Both the position numbers and the translations under genes were made by a program. A DNA stretch of 37,599 bases from Verrucomicrobiales bacterium. Its GTDB lineage: Bacteria; Verrucomicrobiota; Verrucomicrobiia; Verrucomicrobiales; DEV007. Location: contig JARGOP010000008.1 in the NCBI GenBank assembly GCA_029233965.1, positions 75,007-112,605 on the forward strand. The letters are read 5' to 3'. Below, in pieces: positions 6,539-15,441 of this stretch. The notes below the pieces were generated by a model. The model searched no databases. It saw nothing but the letters and a program-made list of their open reading frames with translations, and was not told where the DNA came from. Within the stretch, counting starts at the first letter, position 1. The number at the start of each line of letters is the position of its first letter.

Positions 6539-9500
6539 ATGATTCAGAAAGCCATTGATCAGCCAATCAGCGTTGCCGTCGGAGTACTCCTGAGCGTTTT
6601 CGCGGGGCTCATGGCGGTGTCGCAGGTGCCGATCCGGATGACTCCGGAAGTTGAGTCTGTTGTTGTCTCAGTGATGACGAACTGGGAAAGCGCCTCGGCT
6701 GAGGAGATCGAAAGCGATATCGTGGAAGAGCAGGAGAAGGTGCTTGGAGAGGTCACCGGTCTCGCGGCGATGACTTCGATCAGTGCGGCGGGTCAGGGCA
6801 CGGTCCGGCTTGAGTTCGAAACCGGCACTGATATCGAGGCCGCGCTCTCCGAGGTGCTGCAGAAACTGGATGAAGTTCCGGGTTATCCCGACGGAGTCCT
6901 CCAGCCCGTGGTCGAAGGAGTCGATCCGGAGTCCGTCGATTACATTTCCTGGATCGGGCTCGCCTCGACCGATCCTGAGTTTGATTCCGCCCTCCTTTTC
7001 GATTTCATGGAGCGCCGCCTTCAGCCCCGGTTTGACCGTGTCAAAGGCATCTCTCAAGTCGGGATTCGCGGGGCGGTGCAGTCGGAGCTTCACATCAACG
7101 TCGATCCCGTTGCGATGGCGAATCGTCGCATCACCTACTCGCAACTGAAGGCGGCGATCGAGTCAGCGAACGTCGATGTTTCGGCCGGGCGGATCGAGGA
7201 GGGGAAGCGTGACATCCAGGTTCGCAGCATGGGACGCTTTCAGAGTCCGGAGGATGTGGAGAATATGGTTCTCACCAATGATGCCGCCGGGCCGGTCTAT
7301 CTTCGCGATATCGCCAGCGTCGAGGCCGCCTACAAGGAGCCCTCAAGCTGGGCCCGGGCGCGCGGCTACAAGATGCCCTTCTTCAATTTCCAGCTTGAGC
7401 GCGGGGCGAATCTGCTTGAGACGATGGAGTTGCTCATGGCCGAAGTCGATGCGCTCAATGCTCCGGGCGGACTTCTCGAACAAAAGGCTCAGGAACTCGG
7501 ACTCGACGGTCGTCTCGAACTCATCAATACCTACGATTCGACCACCTATGTGCGCGACGCGGTCGATCTCGTGCGGTCGAACCTGCTTCTCGGCGGAGTC
7601 CTCGCCACGTTCACGCTCCTCTTTTTCCTCCGCTCTTTCCGAAGTGTCGGGATCATTGCTATCGCGATTCCGGTCTCAGTGATCGCTTCTTTTGTGGTCC
7701 TTGTGGCCCTGGGGCGGTCCATCAATATCATTTCGCTCGCCGGTCTCGCTTTCGCCGTCGGCATGGTTGTGGACAACGCCATCGTCGTGATCGAAAACAT
7801 TTACCGCCATCTTGAAATGGGAAAACGCGCCCCGGTTGCCGCGCTCGACGGGACAAAGGAAGTTGCCGGTGCGGTTGTCGCCTCGACCCTGACGACTCTG
7901 GCGGTGTTCTTTCCCATTCTCCTGATTCAGGAGACCGCCGGCCAGCTGTTCCGTGATATCGCGCTCGCAATCATGGCGGCCGTGGGGCTCAGCATGATCG
8001 TTTCGATCACGGTGATCCCGGCGGCATCTGCCCGTTTTCTTCATCGCAGCGACGTCAATCAGGCGGAGGCGAAAACCCGGATCGGGCGATTTTTGACCGC
8101 GCTGCTCAATCCCCTGATCCGCTTGATTGAAGCGCTTCCGGTCCGCATCGCATCGCTCGTCTCCATCGGCACGAAAACCTGGCCGCGCCGCATTGCGATC
8201 ATCACGGTTTTCAGCCTCGTCACGATTCTGGGCACCCGTATCCTCCTGCCGCCGCTCGATTATCTTCCGACGGGAAACCGGAATATTGTCTTTGGTCTGC
8301 TCTTTCCGCCGCCCGGGTACAACCTCGACCAGCTCTCGGAAATGGGTGAGCGGATCGAGGCCCGAATGCAGCCGGCCTGGGAGACAACAGGGAACAAATT
8401 CGGGATCGAAGATGTTATCGAAAAGGAAAAAGGGATTTCGCTCGGGGCCCGTGATGAGCGCACGCCGGTTCCTCTTGGCATGGGAGGACCTCCCGGTGCT
8501 ACGGTGATGCCCCCGCCGCTCGATCATTACTTCCTCGTCAGTTTCGAGGGCCGCATGTTTCACGGCTCGATTTCGCAGGATAAAAAACGCACCAAAGACG
8601 CGGTCCCGCTCATGAACTACGCGACCTCGGGCGTCTCCGCGCCGGACACGATCGCCTTTGCTTTTCAAATGCCACTCTTCCGCGTCGGCGGGGCGACAGG
8701 GTCGGCGATCAAAATAGACCTGACGGGCGATGACCTCGATCAGGTGAGCGGCGCGGCGGGCGCTCTTTTCGGAACGCTTATGGGCGAATTCGGACCGGGG
8801 ACGCTGAAGCCGGAGCCGCCGAACTTTTCCCTTCCTCTTGCGGAGCTTAGAATCGTCCCCGATGACGAGCGTCTCCGGGAACTCGGGATGACCCGCGCTG
8901 ATCTCGGCCTTGCCGTCCAGGCGAACGGCGACGGCATTCTTCTCTTCCGCGATTACGAAGAGAGCGGCGAGTTGAAGGATATCAAAATCCTCAGCCGCTA
9001 CTCGCGGGGAAAAGAAGCGCTCGAGCAACTCCTCGAAGCTCCCGTCGCCACGCCCGGCGGGGCGGTCGTCGATTTTGCAAGCATCGCTTCGCTCCAGCGG
9101 GTTCGGGGACCGGATGAAATTCGCCACGTTGACCGCCTCCGTGCCGTCACGATCGAACTCACTCCGCCTCCCGGCATGCCACTCGAAAATGCGATCGAGC
9201 AGGTCGAGGGCACGATCAACGGCCTCCGCGCGGGCGGGGTCATCCCGAACGCGGTCGGGGTCAACCTGTCCGGTTCCGCCGGAAAATTGAACGAGATCAA
9301 GACCGTCCTGCTTGGCGACGGCAGCCTTTTCGGGACGATTTCGAGCACACTCTTTCTCGCGTTTTTTGTGATCTACCTCCTTCTTGTGATTCTCTTTCAA
9401 AGCTGGACCTACCCGCTCGTGATCATGATCAGTGTTCCTCTCGCGACCTTCGGAGGTTTCATCGGGCTCGCGCTCGTTCACTGGGTCAGCGTGGTCGATC

Positions 9501-9919
9501 GCTACGCACCCATTCAGAATCTCGACATGCTGAGCATTTTAGGTTTCGTCATTCTTGCCGGGGTCGTCGTGAACAATGCGATTCTCATTGTGCACCAGAC
9601 CCTGAACTTTCTCCGCAATGAACCGGACCTCGATCCACTCAAGGCGATTCATCTTTCGGTGGAAAGCCGGGTCCGTCCTATTCTCATGAGCACGCTCACC
9701 AGTGTCGGGGGCATGCTTCCGCTTGTGCTCCTGCCGGGGGCGGGCTCTGAGTTGTATCGCGGCCTCGGAGCTGTCGTCGTGGGCGGTCTTGTCGTCTCGA
9801 CGGTCTTCACGCTCTTTCTCGTGCCCACAGTCCTGAGTGCGATGTTTGCCTTTGGGGGAAAGGAGCGGGCCAAAGAAGCGCCGGAGGGCGGTGCAACGGG
9901 GGAGATGGTCTCGGCATAG
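6539..9919 (+). CDS. RND family inner-membrane efflux pump (AcrB/HAE1-like)
   Basis: A 1126-residue resistance-nodulation-division transporter, slightly longer than AcrB (1049). It starts with an amphipathic lead and the first transmembrane helix. Two large periplasmic loops follow TM1 and TM7, and two blocks of helices (about residues 340-500 and 930-1110) complete the 12-TM plan. TM4 carries GMVVDNAIVVIENIY, aligned with the AcrB proton-relay region: the first Asp is kept and the second is Asn. TM10 has GVVVNNAILIVHQ, where AcrB has Lys940. The RVRPILMSTLTSVGGMLPL segment after TM10 keeps the conserved Arg. This VNNAI variant is common in PVC and MdtB-unlike RND pumps, so it is probably functional. 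It follows the adaptor by 18 bases. Drug, lipid and metabolite export are all possible. Confidence 0.93.
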   Translation: MIQKAIDQPISVAVGVLLSVFAGLMAVSQVPIRMTPEVESVVVSVMTNWESASAEEIESDIVEEQEKVLGEVTGLAAMTSISAAGQGTVRLEFETGTDIEAALSEVLQKLDEVPGYPDGVLQPVVEGVDPESVDYISWIGLASTDPEFDSALLFDFMERRLQPRFDRVKGISQVGIRGAVQSELHINVDPVAMANRRITYSQLKAAIESANVDVSAGRIEEGKRDIQVRSMGRFQSPEDVENMVLTNDAAGPVYLRDIASVEAAYKEPSSWARARGYKMPFFNFQLERGANLLETMELLMAEVDALNAPGGLLEQKAQELGLDGRLELINTYDSTTYVRDAVDLVRSNLLLGGVLATFTLLFFLRSFRSVGIIAIAIPVSVIASFVVLVALGRSINIISLAGLAFAVGMVVDNAIVVIENIYRHLEMGKRAPVAALDGTKEVAGAVVASTLTTLAVFFPILLIQETAGQLFRDIALAIMAAVGLSMIVSITVIPAASARFLHRSDVNQAEAKTRIGRFLTALLNPLIRLIEALPVRIASLVSIGTKTWPRRIAIITVFSLVTILGTRILLPPLDYLPTGNRNIVFGLLFPPPGYNLDQLSEMGERIEARMQPAWETTGNKFGIEDVIEKEKGISLGARDERTPVPLGMGGPPGATVMPPPLDHYFLVSFEGRMFHGSISQDKKRTKDAVPLMNYATSGVSAPDTIAFAFQMPLFRVGGATGSAIKIDLTGDDLDQVSGAAGALFGTLMGEFGPGTLKPEPPNFSLPLAELRIVPDDERLRELGMTRADLGLAVQANGDGILLFRDYEESGELKDIKILSRYSRGKEALEQLLEAPVATPGGAVVDFASIASLQRVRGPDEIRHVDRLRAVTIELTPPPGMPLENAIEQVEGTINGLRAGGVIPNAVGVNLSGSAGKLNEIKTVLLGDGSLFGTISSTLFLAFFVIYLLLVILFQSWTYPLVIMISVPLATFGGFIGLALVHWVSVVDRYAPIQNLDMLSILGFVILAGVVVNNAILIVHQTLNFLRNEPDLDPLKAIHLSVESRVRPILMSTLTSVGGMLPLVLLPGAGSELYRGLGAVVVGGLVVSTVFTLFLVPTVLSAMFAFGGKERAKEAPEGGATGEMVSA

Positions 9920-9929
9920 GTTGTTGGAA

Positions 9930-11348
9930 ATGATGGGATCACTCAAGAGCTTCTTTGGCGTTGCGGCATTTGCGATCCTGCCCGGCTTGACGGGCTGTGT
10001 CGTCGATCCGTCTGAGCTCGGTGATTCGACGATCGACGCGGGGGCGGCTTACGAAAACTCGGGAGCTTACGCTGCGATCCTTCCGATCGGTCGCTGGTGG
10101 GACTGTTTCAGCGATGCCGGACTCAATCAACTCATCGAGAAGCTCGACGCCGACAACCCCACTCTTGCGATCGCCCTGGCAAGGTATGACCGGACCCGTG
10201 CCGAACTTGGTCTCGCAAAGGCGGACCAGTATCCGACGATTACGGGTGACGGCTTTGCCGAAACGAGAAGAGATTCCTCCAGCAGTATTTTTGTTCCGCC
10301 TGATGTGACCTACAACGAATTTCGAAGCGCGCTGAACCTCGATTATGAAATCGATCTTTGGGGGCGTGTCAGGAAAACAGTGGAAGCGGCTCAAGCCGAG
10401 TCGGAAGCCGCAGAAGCGGACTGGGCTGCGGCGAAGCTTTCACTTCGATGCGAACTCGCCCGGACCTATTTCAACCTGCGCTTTATCGACGCGGAGATCG
10501 ATGTGCTGAAACGCAGTTTCAAAGTGAGGGAGGAAAATCGAAAGCTCGTCGAGGCCCGAGTGCGGGGTGGTGAAACAACGGATCTTGATCTGGCTCGTGC
10601 CGAAACGGAGCTGGAGGCGAACCGGGCGGAATTGCTCGGACTGGAGCGAACCCGGGCCACCTATTTCAACGCGCTGGCTTTTCTCACTGGAGAGGTTCCG
10701 GGTTCATTTCAACTTCCGGGCGGAGGAGTTCGACAACCGCCGAAGATTCCCCCCGGGCTTCCTTCGCAGTTGCTGACTCGCAGGCCCGATATTGCGGCAG
10801 CAGATGCCCGCATGAGAGCGGCGGCGTCACGCATCGGCGCGGTGCGTGCCTCTTATTTGCCGAGGATCAACCTGGTCGGAGTGGGTGGGTTGACCAGCCT
10901 TGAGTTGGAGGATTTTTTCAATCCCACCAGTTTCTTCGGCGAGATCGGGCCTCAGGTTCAGATTCCGATTTACAACGCGGGTCGCTCAGGGCTTGATGAG
11001 GACCGTGCCTTTGCGGACTCCGACGAGGCCATTGCAGTCTATCGGGAAACTGCTCTCGGTGGGTTCCGTGATGTCGAGGACGCTCTCTCGGGAATGAGGT
11101 TTCTGGACCGTGAAATCGGGGCCAGGGAGCAGGCTTCCTCATCCGCCGAGCGGGCTTCCCGGCTTTCGCGGAAGCGATACGATGGCGGTCTGGTCAGTTA
11201 TCTGGAGGTCGTCGATGCCCGGCGTACTGCCCTTGATGAAGAGCGAAAACTGGTTCAGGCCAGGTCGGCCCGGCTCATCGCAACGGTGCAGCTGATTGAA
11301 GCTCTCGGCGGCGGGTGGGAAGTGCCGATCCCTGATCCGGAAGCGTAA
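9930..11348 (+). CDS. NodT/OprM-type outer-membrane efflux lipoprotein
   Basis: An outer-membrane factor of about 472 residues that would form the exit duct of the RND system. The start at 9930 (second ATG at 9933) is chosen because it gives a clean lipoprotein signal ending in the lipobox LTGC, with C23 as the lipidated residue. The longer upstream extension is Arg-rich, lies inside the pump gene and lacks a signal. The protein shows two outer-membrane efflux protein repeats with long alpha-helical stretches, for example LNLDYEIDLWGRVRKTVEAAQAES cut into ordinary OprM motifs (DLWGR, TYFNLR). LLTRRPDIAAADARMRAA and YDGGLVSYLEVVDAR are strong family signatures. It ends the operon 10 bases after the pump stop. 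The protein lacks any sign of truncation. Confidence 0.92.
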   Translation: MMGSLKSFFGVAAFAILPGLTGCVVDPSELGDSTIDAGAAYENSGAYAAILPIGRWWDCFSDAGLNQLIEKLDADNPTLAIALARYDRTRAELGLAKADQYPTITGDGFAETRRDSSSSIFVPPDVTYNEFRSALNLDYEIDLWGRVRKTVEAAQAESEAAEADWAAAKLSLRCELARTYFNLRFIDAEIDVLKRSFKVREENRKLVEARVRGGETTDLDLARAETELEANRAELLGLERTRATYFNALAFLTGEVPGSFQLPGGGVRQPPKIPPGLPSQLLTRRPDIAAADARMRAAASRIGAVRASYLPRINLVGVGGLTSLELEDFFNPTSFFGEIGPQVQIPIYNAGRSGLDEDRAFADSDEAIAVYRETALGGFRDVEDALSGMRFLDREIGAREQASSSAERASRLSRKRYDGGLVSYLEVVDARRTALDEERKLVQARSARLIATVQLIEALGGGWEVPIPDPEA

Positions 11349-11388
11349 TGATCGAAATCGGACCACTGGACATACGTTCTTGCGTGGA

Positions 11389-11418
11389 TTGGAAATCTTG
11401 CGAAATCGACCGTAGTTA
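11389..11418 (+). promoter_or_regulatory. Possible promoter before the DUF1552 gene
   Basis: TTGGAA (11389-11394), 18 bases, TAGTTA (11413-11418), six bases before the ATG at 11424. If real, the mRNA would have almost no leader. The match is weak. Confidence 0.22.
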
Positions 11419-11423
11419 GTGGT

Positions 11424-12707
11424 ATGGAAGCCAAAGCTCCTTCTTTCTTTCAATCATCGGTGGATCGTCGTTTCTTCCTTCGGAGCGCGGTCGCAACGAT
11501 TGCGCTGCCTTCTCTCGAAGCGTTTGCGGACGAGAAGAAACAACCGGAGTCCGGAACCGCCCGTAATTTTGTCGCGATCGGTGCATACCTGGGGTGGCAT
11601 CAGAAGGCCTTTTATCCGGCGGCAACCGGTCGTGGTTATGAAATGCCCCGAACCCTCAAGCCAATAGAGGCTTACCGCGATCAGTTCACGATTTTCTCCG
11701 GTCTCGATCATCGGGCTCCCAATGGACACGGAGCCTGGATCAACTTTTTGAGCGGGAAGGCGCCGGGAACTTACTCGCTGGATCAACAGATCGCCGATCA
11801 GGTCGGCGGGAAATCACGGTTCGCTTCGATCGAGCTCGCGACAGGAGTGGGAGAAGGCGCGAAAACGATGAGCTTCACGAAGCAGGGGGTCGGTCTGCCC
11901 ACGATCATGCGCCCCAGCGTGTTCTATAAGCAGCTCTTCGTCTCGAAAGAGGATCGCGAGCGGGCGGAGTACCTGATCAAAAGCGGCAAGAGTTCGCTCG
12001 ACAGCGTTCTCGGCGATGCGAAGCGCTTTCAGTCGACGCTTCCAAAGCGGGATCGCGAAAAACTGGACGAATACTTTGATTCCTTTCGCGCCGTGGAGAA
12101 GCGGATGGATCGTCAACTCGCGACCCTCGATGAGCCGGTTCCTGAAACCGGCTATCAGTTGCCGAGCTACGATCCGATCACGCCGAACCTGCAGATGGAG
12201 GCCGGGAGCATCATGTATGATCTCATGGTCCTCGCGCTCGAGTCCGGTTCGACCCACGTCCTTTCGCTTTTTCTCGACGGTCTCGGTCAGGTTTTTGCGA
12301 TCGATGGAGAGACGCTCAAGGCCGGTTATCACGCGCTCTCACACCACGGTAACGATCCTGAAATGATCGAAGATCTTGTCGCGATCGAACGGGCGCACAT
12401 CGATTGCTTTGCCGGGTTCCTCCGGCAGCTTTCCGAAAAGAAGGATCCCACGGGGAAGACGCTTCTCGATGATACCGTGATTTTGTTAGGCACCGGCATG
12501 GGGGATGCGAGTCGGCATAGTAACGCGAATCTCCCGACGCTCGTGGCCGGAGGCGGGTTCAATCATGGACAGCATCTCGCGATCGATGCAAAGAAGCCGG
12601 ATGCTCCGCTTCTCGGTGATTTGTATCTCACTCTGATGGAGCGCATGGGGATCGAGCAGGAGAGCTTCTCCAATGCTTCCAGAAACCTGAATCAATTGTT
12701 TTCGTGA
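11424..12707 (+). CDS. DUF1552 domain protein, Tat-exported
   Basis: A 427-residue protein of the DUF1552 family, which is typical of Planctomycetota, Verrucomicrobiota and Myxococcota. The N-terminus carries a twin-arginine signal (DRRFFLRSA, R15-R16, then a hydrophobic stretch to about A35), so it is exported folded. The body resembles the alkaline-phosphatase/sulfatase-like DUF1501 group: GAYLGWHQKAFYP, LDHRAPNGHGAW, LDGLGQVF, HHGNDPEM and GTGMGDASRH are recognisable blocks with His/Asp residues that might bind metal. No enzymatic activity has been assigned to the family. It is translationally coupled (TGATG) to the following DUF1592-type cytochrome, its usual neighbour in PVC genomes. The two probably act together outside the cytoplasm. 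Confidence 0.85.
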   Translation: MEAKAPSFFQSSVDRRFFLRSAVATIALPSLEAFADEKKQPESGTARNFVAIGAYLGWHQKAFYPAATGRGYEMPRTLKPIEAYRDQFTIFSGLDHRAPNGHGAWINFLSGKAPGTYSLDQQIADQVGGKSRFASIELATGVGEGAKTMSFTKQGVGLPTIMRPSVFYKQLFVSKEDRERAEYLIKSGKSSLDSVLGDAKRFQSTLPKRDREKLDEYFDSFRAVEKRMDRQLATLDEPVPETGYQLPSYDPITPNLQMEAGSIMYDLMVLALESGSTHVLSLFLDGLGQVFAIDGETLKAGYHALSHHGNDPEMIEDLVAIERAHIDCFAGFLRQLSEKKDPTGKTLLDDTVILLGTGMGDASRHSNANLPTLVAGGGFNHGQHLAIDAKKPDAPLLGDLYLTLMERMGIEQESFSNASRNLNQLFS

Positions 12708-15343
12708 TGTCAGGATTGAATCCGGTTTACGGAGGTGTCCTCGCCGCTGCCGTGCTTTTCGGGTTGCCAGTGAGCCTGAGAGCTGAGCTTGAGTCGGTCC
12801 CGGAACCGGTTCAGGATATTCTCTTTGAGAGTTGTTTTGAATGCCACGACGGCGATTCGGAGAAGGGTGGAATCAATCTGGATCAAGTCGAAATCCCCTG
12901 GGGTGATCCCGGGGCGGTGGCGCAGTGGTATAAGGTTTTCAAGGTGATCGATCACGGTCACATGCCGCCGCCGGATAAACCGCAGCTATCAGAGGAAAAG
13001 AAAAAAGAACTCCTCGCCTTTCTTGATGCCGAGCTGCGCGAGCACACCTCGATCGGGGGAACGCTTCCGCGACGTCTCAACCGGCTGGAGTATCAAAACA
13101 CGATTCGAACCACCTTTCGCATGGACGAATTTGAGCTTCCGATCGGGTTCCCCAAAGACAATCGGGAGCACGGTTTTGATACGGTGAGCGAAGCCCTCGT
13201 GCTTTCGCCGCCTCTGCTCGCCGCCTACCATGAAGTCGCCGGGCAGATTGCGGATGAGCTTTTTCCTCCGGCAAGGACATTGCCCGGGCCGACCCTGCGG
13301 CGCGCCGGGGTGGAAGATCTCGTCCTCAGCTTTTCCGCCGCGACGGTGCATGGCGATGCGTTGAGGCTGGCCTGCAGCAGCACGGATTCGATCATGCGAA
13401 GCAGCACCTGGCCGAGCAAGATTGAGGTGACCACTTCGGGGATGTATCGTGTCACCATTGATGCCTCGACTTTCCGACCGCGCGATGACTCATCGCTAAC
13501 GCTCGAAGTGAGAGCGCGGGATGTCGCCGCGAGTGATCGGTCCTCCACTAAGGTTCATCGCCTCCTCAAGGAATTCGAAGTGACTTCCGAATCACCGGAG
13601 ACATTTTCCTTGGAGGCCGAACTCTACGAAGGGCAGACGCTCCTTTTCCGATGGGCCGATGCGGAGCTGACGCATGACCCGAAGGTATTCGCTCCGCTCC
13701 TTAAAAAGCGTTTCGAAGAAGATCCACGATTTCTTGCGGCGTGGCAGGAGATGCTTTTCCCGAAACGAAAGGGACGCGCCCCGGTGCCGAGCCTGAGGGG
13801 GAGAAATGGATGGGAGATTTATCAGCGTCATTTAAATGATCCGAATCTCGATCTCTCGGATGCGACGATGGATTCCCGCTACACGAAGGAAATTTTGAAA
13901 CTTGCGCAGGATCCCGGTGCGGTGAGGAATCTCGGAGACAGCCTGACTTACGAGTATCACGAGTTCGGCCCTGCTCTGGAACTCCACGGTGTGACGATTG
14001 AGGGCCCCTTTTCCGCGGTGGATGGTCCGAAGGATATACGCCGGACCAGCATCCGCGAATACAGTTTCGGGAAACGACTGGAGACGGATACGGACGAAGC
14101 CTACGCCCGCCGCGGTATTTCCGGTTTTCTGACCCGTCTCTTTCGCCGACCTGTCGATTCCGAAACAATTGCCGCCTTCCTTCAGGTCGCCAAAGACCAT
14201 TGGGAAGCCGGGCACTCTTTTGATGAGGGAATGCATTTGGTGCTCCGGCAGGCGCTTGTTTCCCCCCGGTTTTTACTCCGCGAGACTTCGCCCGGAAAAC
14301 TGGACCAGCACGACCTTGCGAGCCGGATCGCGTATTTCCTGACCCGCTATCCTCCCACAAGCCAGATTGTGCATTTCGCGCGGGCGGGGAAACTGAGCGA
14401 TCCTGAAGTTCTCCGCAGCGAAATTGAGCGACTCATCCCGACAAGCCCGTCCGCCCCGATGATCAAAGACTTCGCCGGGCAGTGGCTGCATACCCGTCTC
14501 CTGCCGGAGATCATGCCGGATGCGTCGTTCGACTTTACGGTTGAGGAAGTTGAATTGGCGAGAATCGAAGCGGAGCGCTTCTTCGCGAAAATGATCGAAG
14601 AAAACCGGCCTATGACGGATTGGATCGCGCCGGACTTCATGCTCACGTCGCGCCGCTTCGCAGAGGAGAACTACGGGTATCCTCCAAAGGGGGGAAAGCT
14701 CGCGGGTGCTTCGGTGACTTACCGGTCGGACCACATGAAAATCGAACGGCTGCAAATTGACCCAAAAGGAATCCACGGAGGATTGCTAGGGCAGTCAGCA
14801 ACGATGATGGCAACCGCAAACGGGGTCGATACCCAGCCGGTTCTGCGCGGCGTCTGGGTCCTCGAAAACATTCTCGGAATGCCAACTCCTCCGGTCCCCC
14901 AGAATGTCCCGGCGCTGACGCCCGATGTGCAGGGAACGACGACCCCCCGCGAACTGCTCGCGGCGCACACGAAATCGGCGGATTGTGCCAGCTGCCACCG
15001 GCATATCGACCCGATCGGTTTTGCGCTTGAGAATTTTGACCCGGTGGGGCGTTGGCGCGAAAACTGGCCTGAGACCGGTGTCCCGATTGACTCGACCGGG
15101 GTGCTTCCGGATGGCACGAAGATCGCCGGCTATCTCGACTTTAAGCAATGGCTCGTTTCAAACATCAGTCTCGTCTCCGAGTGCCTTGCGGAGAAGCTCA
15201 TGATCTACGCGACCGGTCGCATTCCCTCCTACGCCGAGCAGGTCGAAATCAAAGGAATCGTAGATCGCATCGAAGCGGAGAAGGGTGGTTTCCGGGATTT
15301 GCTGGTCGCCTTGATCGAAAGTGAAACCTTTCAAACCCGCTGA
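12707..15343 (+). CDS. Secreted planctomycete-type c-type cytochrome protein (DUF1587/DUF1592/DUF1588/DUF1585 architecture)
   Basis: An 878-residue exported protein read from the ATG at 12707, which overlaps the previous stop as TGATG. A GTG three bases upstream is an alternative. A signal peptide covers about residues 1-26. The N-terminal haem-binding motif is CFECH (C43-C46-H47) followed by KGGINLD, the PSCyt1 signature. A second motif CASCH (C760-C763-H764) with HIDPIGFALENFDPVGRWR is the DUF1588 signature. Between them lie LPRRLNRLEYQNTIR (DUF1587), RLFRRPVDSETIAAF (DUF1595/1592 region) and FAGQWLHTRLLPE (DUF1592). The C-terminal ECLAEKLMIYATGRIPSYAE is typical of DUF1585. Family members are proposed to be multidomain cytochromes acting on polymers, but no reaction is proven. 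Two CxxCH motifs leave room for two haems. Confidence 0.88.
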   Translation: MSGLNPVYGGVLAAAVLFGLPVSLRAELESVPEPVQDILFESCFECHDGDSEKGGINLDQVEIPWGDPGAVAQWYKVFKVIDHGHMPPPDKPQLSEEKKKELLAFLDAELREHTSIGGTLPRRLNRLEYQNTIRTTFRMDEFELPIGFPKDNREHGFDTVSEALVLSPPLLAAYHEVAGQIADELFPPARTLPGPTLRRAGVEDLVLSFSAATVHGDALRLACSSTDSIMRSSTWPSKIEVTTSGMYRVTIDASTFRPRDDSSLTLEVRARDVAASDRSSTKVHRLLKEFEVTSESPETFSLEAELYEGQTLLFRWADAELTHDPKVFAPLLKKRFEEDPRFLAAWQEMLFPKRKGRAPVPSLRGRNGWEIYQRHLNDPNLDLSDATMDSRYTKEILKLAQDPGAVRNLGDSLTYEYHEFGPALELHGVTIEGPFSAVDGPKDIRRTSIREYSFGKRLETDTDEAYARRGISGFLTRLFRRPVDSETIAAFLQVAKDHWEAGHSFDEGMHLVLRQALVSPRFLLRETSPGKLDQHDLASRIAYFLTRYPPTSQIVHFARAGKLSDPEVLRSEIERLIPTSPSAPMIKDFAGQWLHTRLLPEIMPDASFDFTVEEVELARIEAERFFAKMIEENRPMTDWIAPDFMLTSRRFAEENYGYPPKGGKLAGASVTYRSDHMKIERLQIDPKGIHGGLLGQSATMMATANGVDTQPVLRGVWVLENILGMPTPPVPQNVPALTPDVQGTTTPRELLAAHTKSADCASCHRHIDPIGFALENFDPVGRWRENWPETGVPIDSTGVLPDGTKIAGYLDFKQWLVSNISLVSECLAEKLMIYATGRIPSYAEQVEIKGIVDRIEAEKGGFRDLLVALIESETFQTR

Positions 15344-15441
15344 AGACTTCGTGGAGTGGATGCGGGAAAATGCCCCGGTTGTTCACGTAATCCCGCTGTC
15401 TGCATCCCGTGCTTTCGACGGGAATCGGCTTAGATTGAAGG

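Noticed and set aside
7676-9481. A 601-codon open frame on the minus strand inside the RND pump gene
   Set aside because: It is the antisense shadow of a strongly recognised gene in G+C-rich DNA. It is unusually Arg/Glu/His/Asp-rich with no domain, typical of mirrored coding sequence.
9837-9929. An upstream extension of the outer-membrane lipoprotein
   Set aside because: It is Arg-rich, lies inside the pump gene and would bury the lipoprotein signal. The ATG at 9930 gives a normal lipobox.
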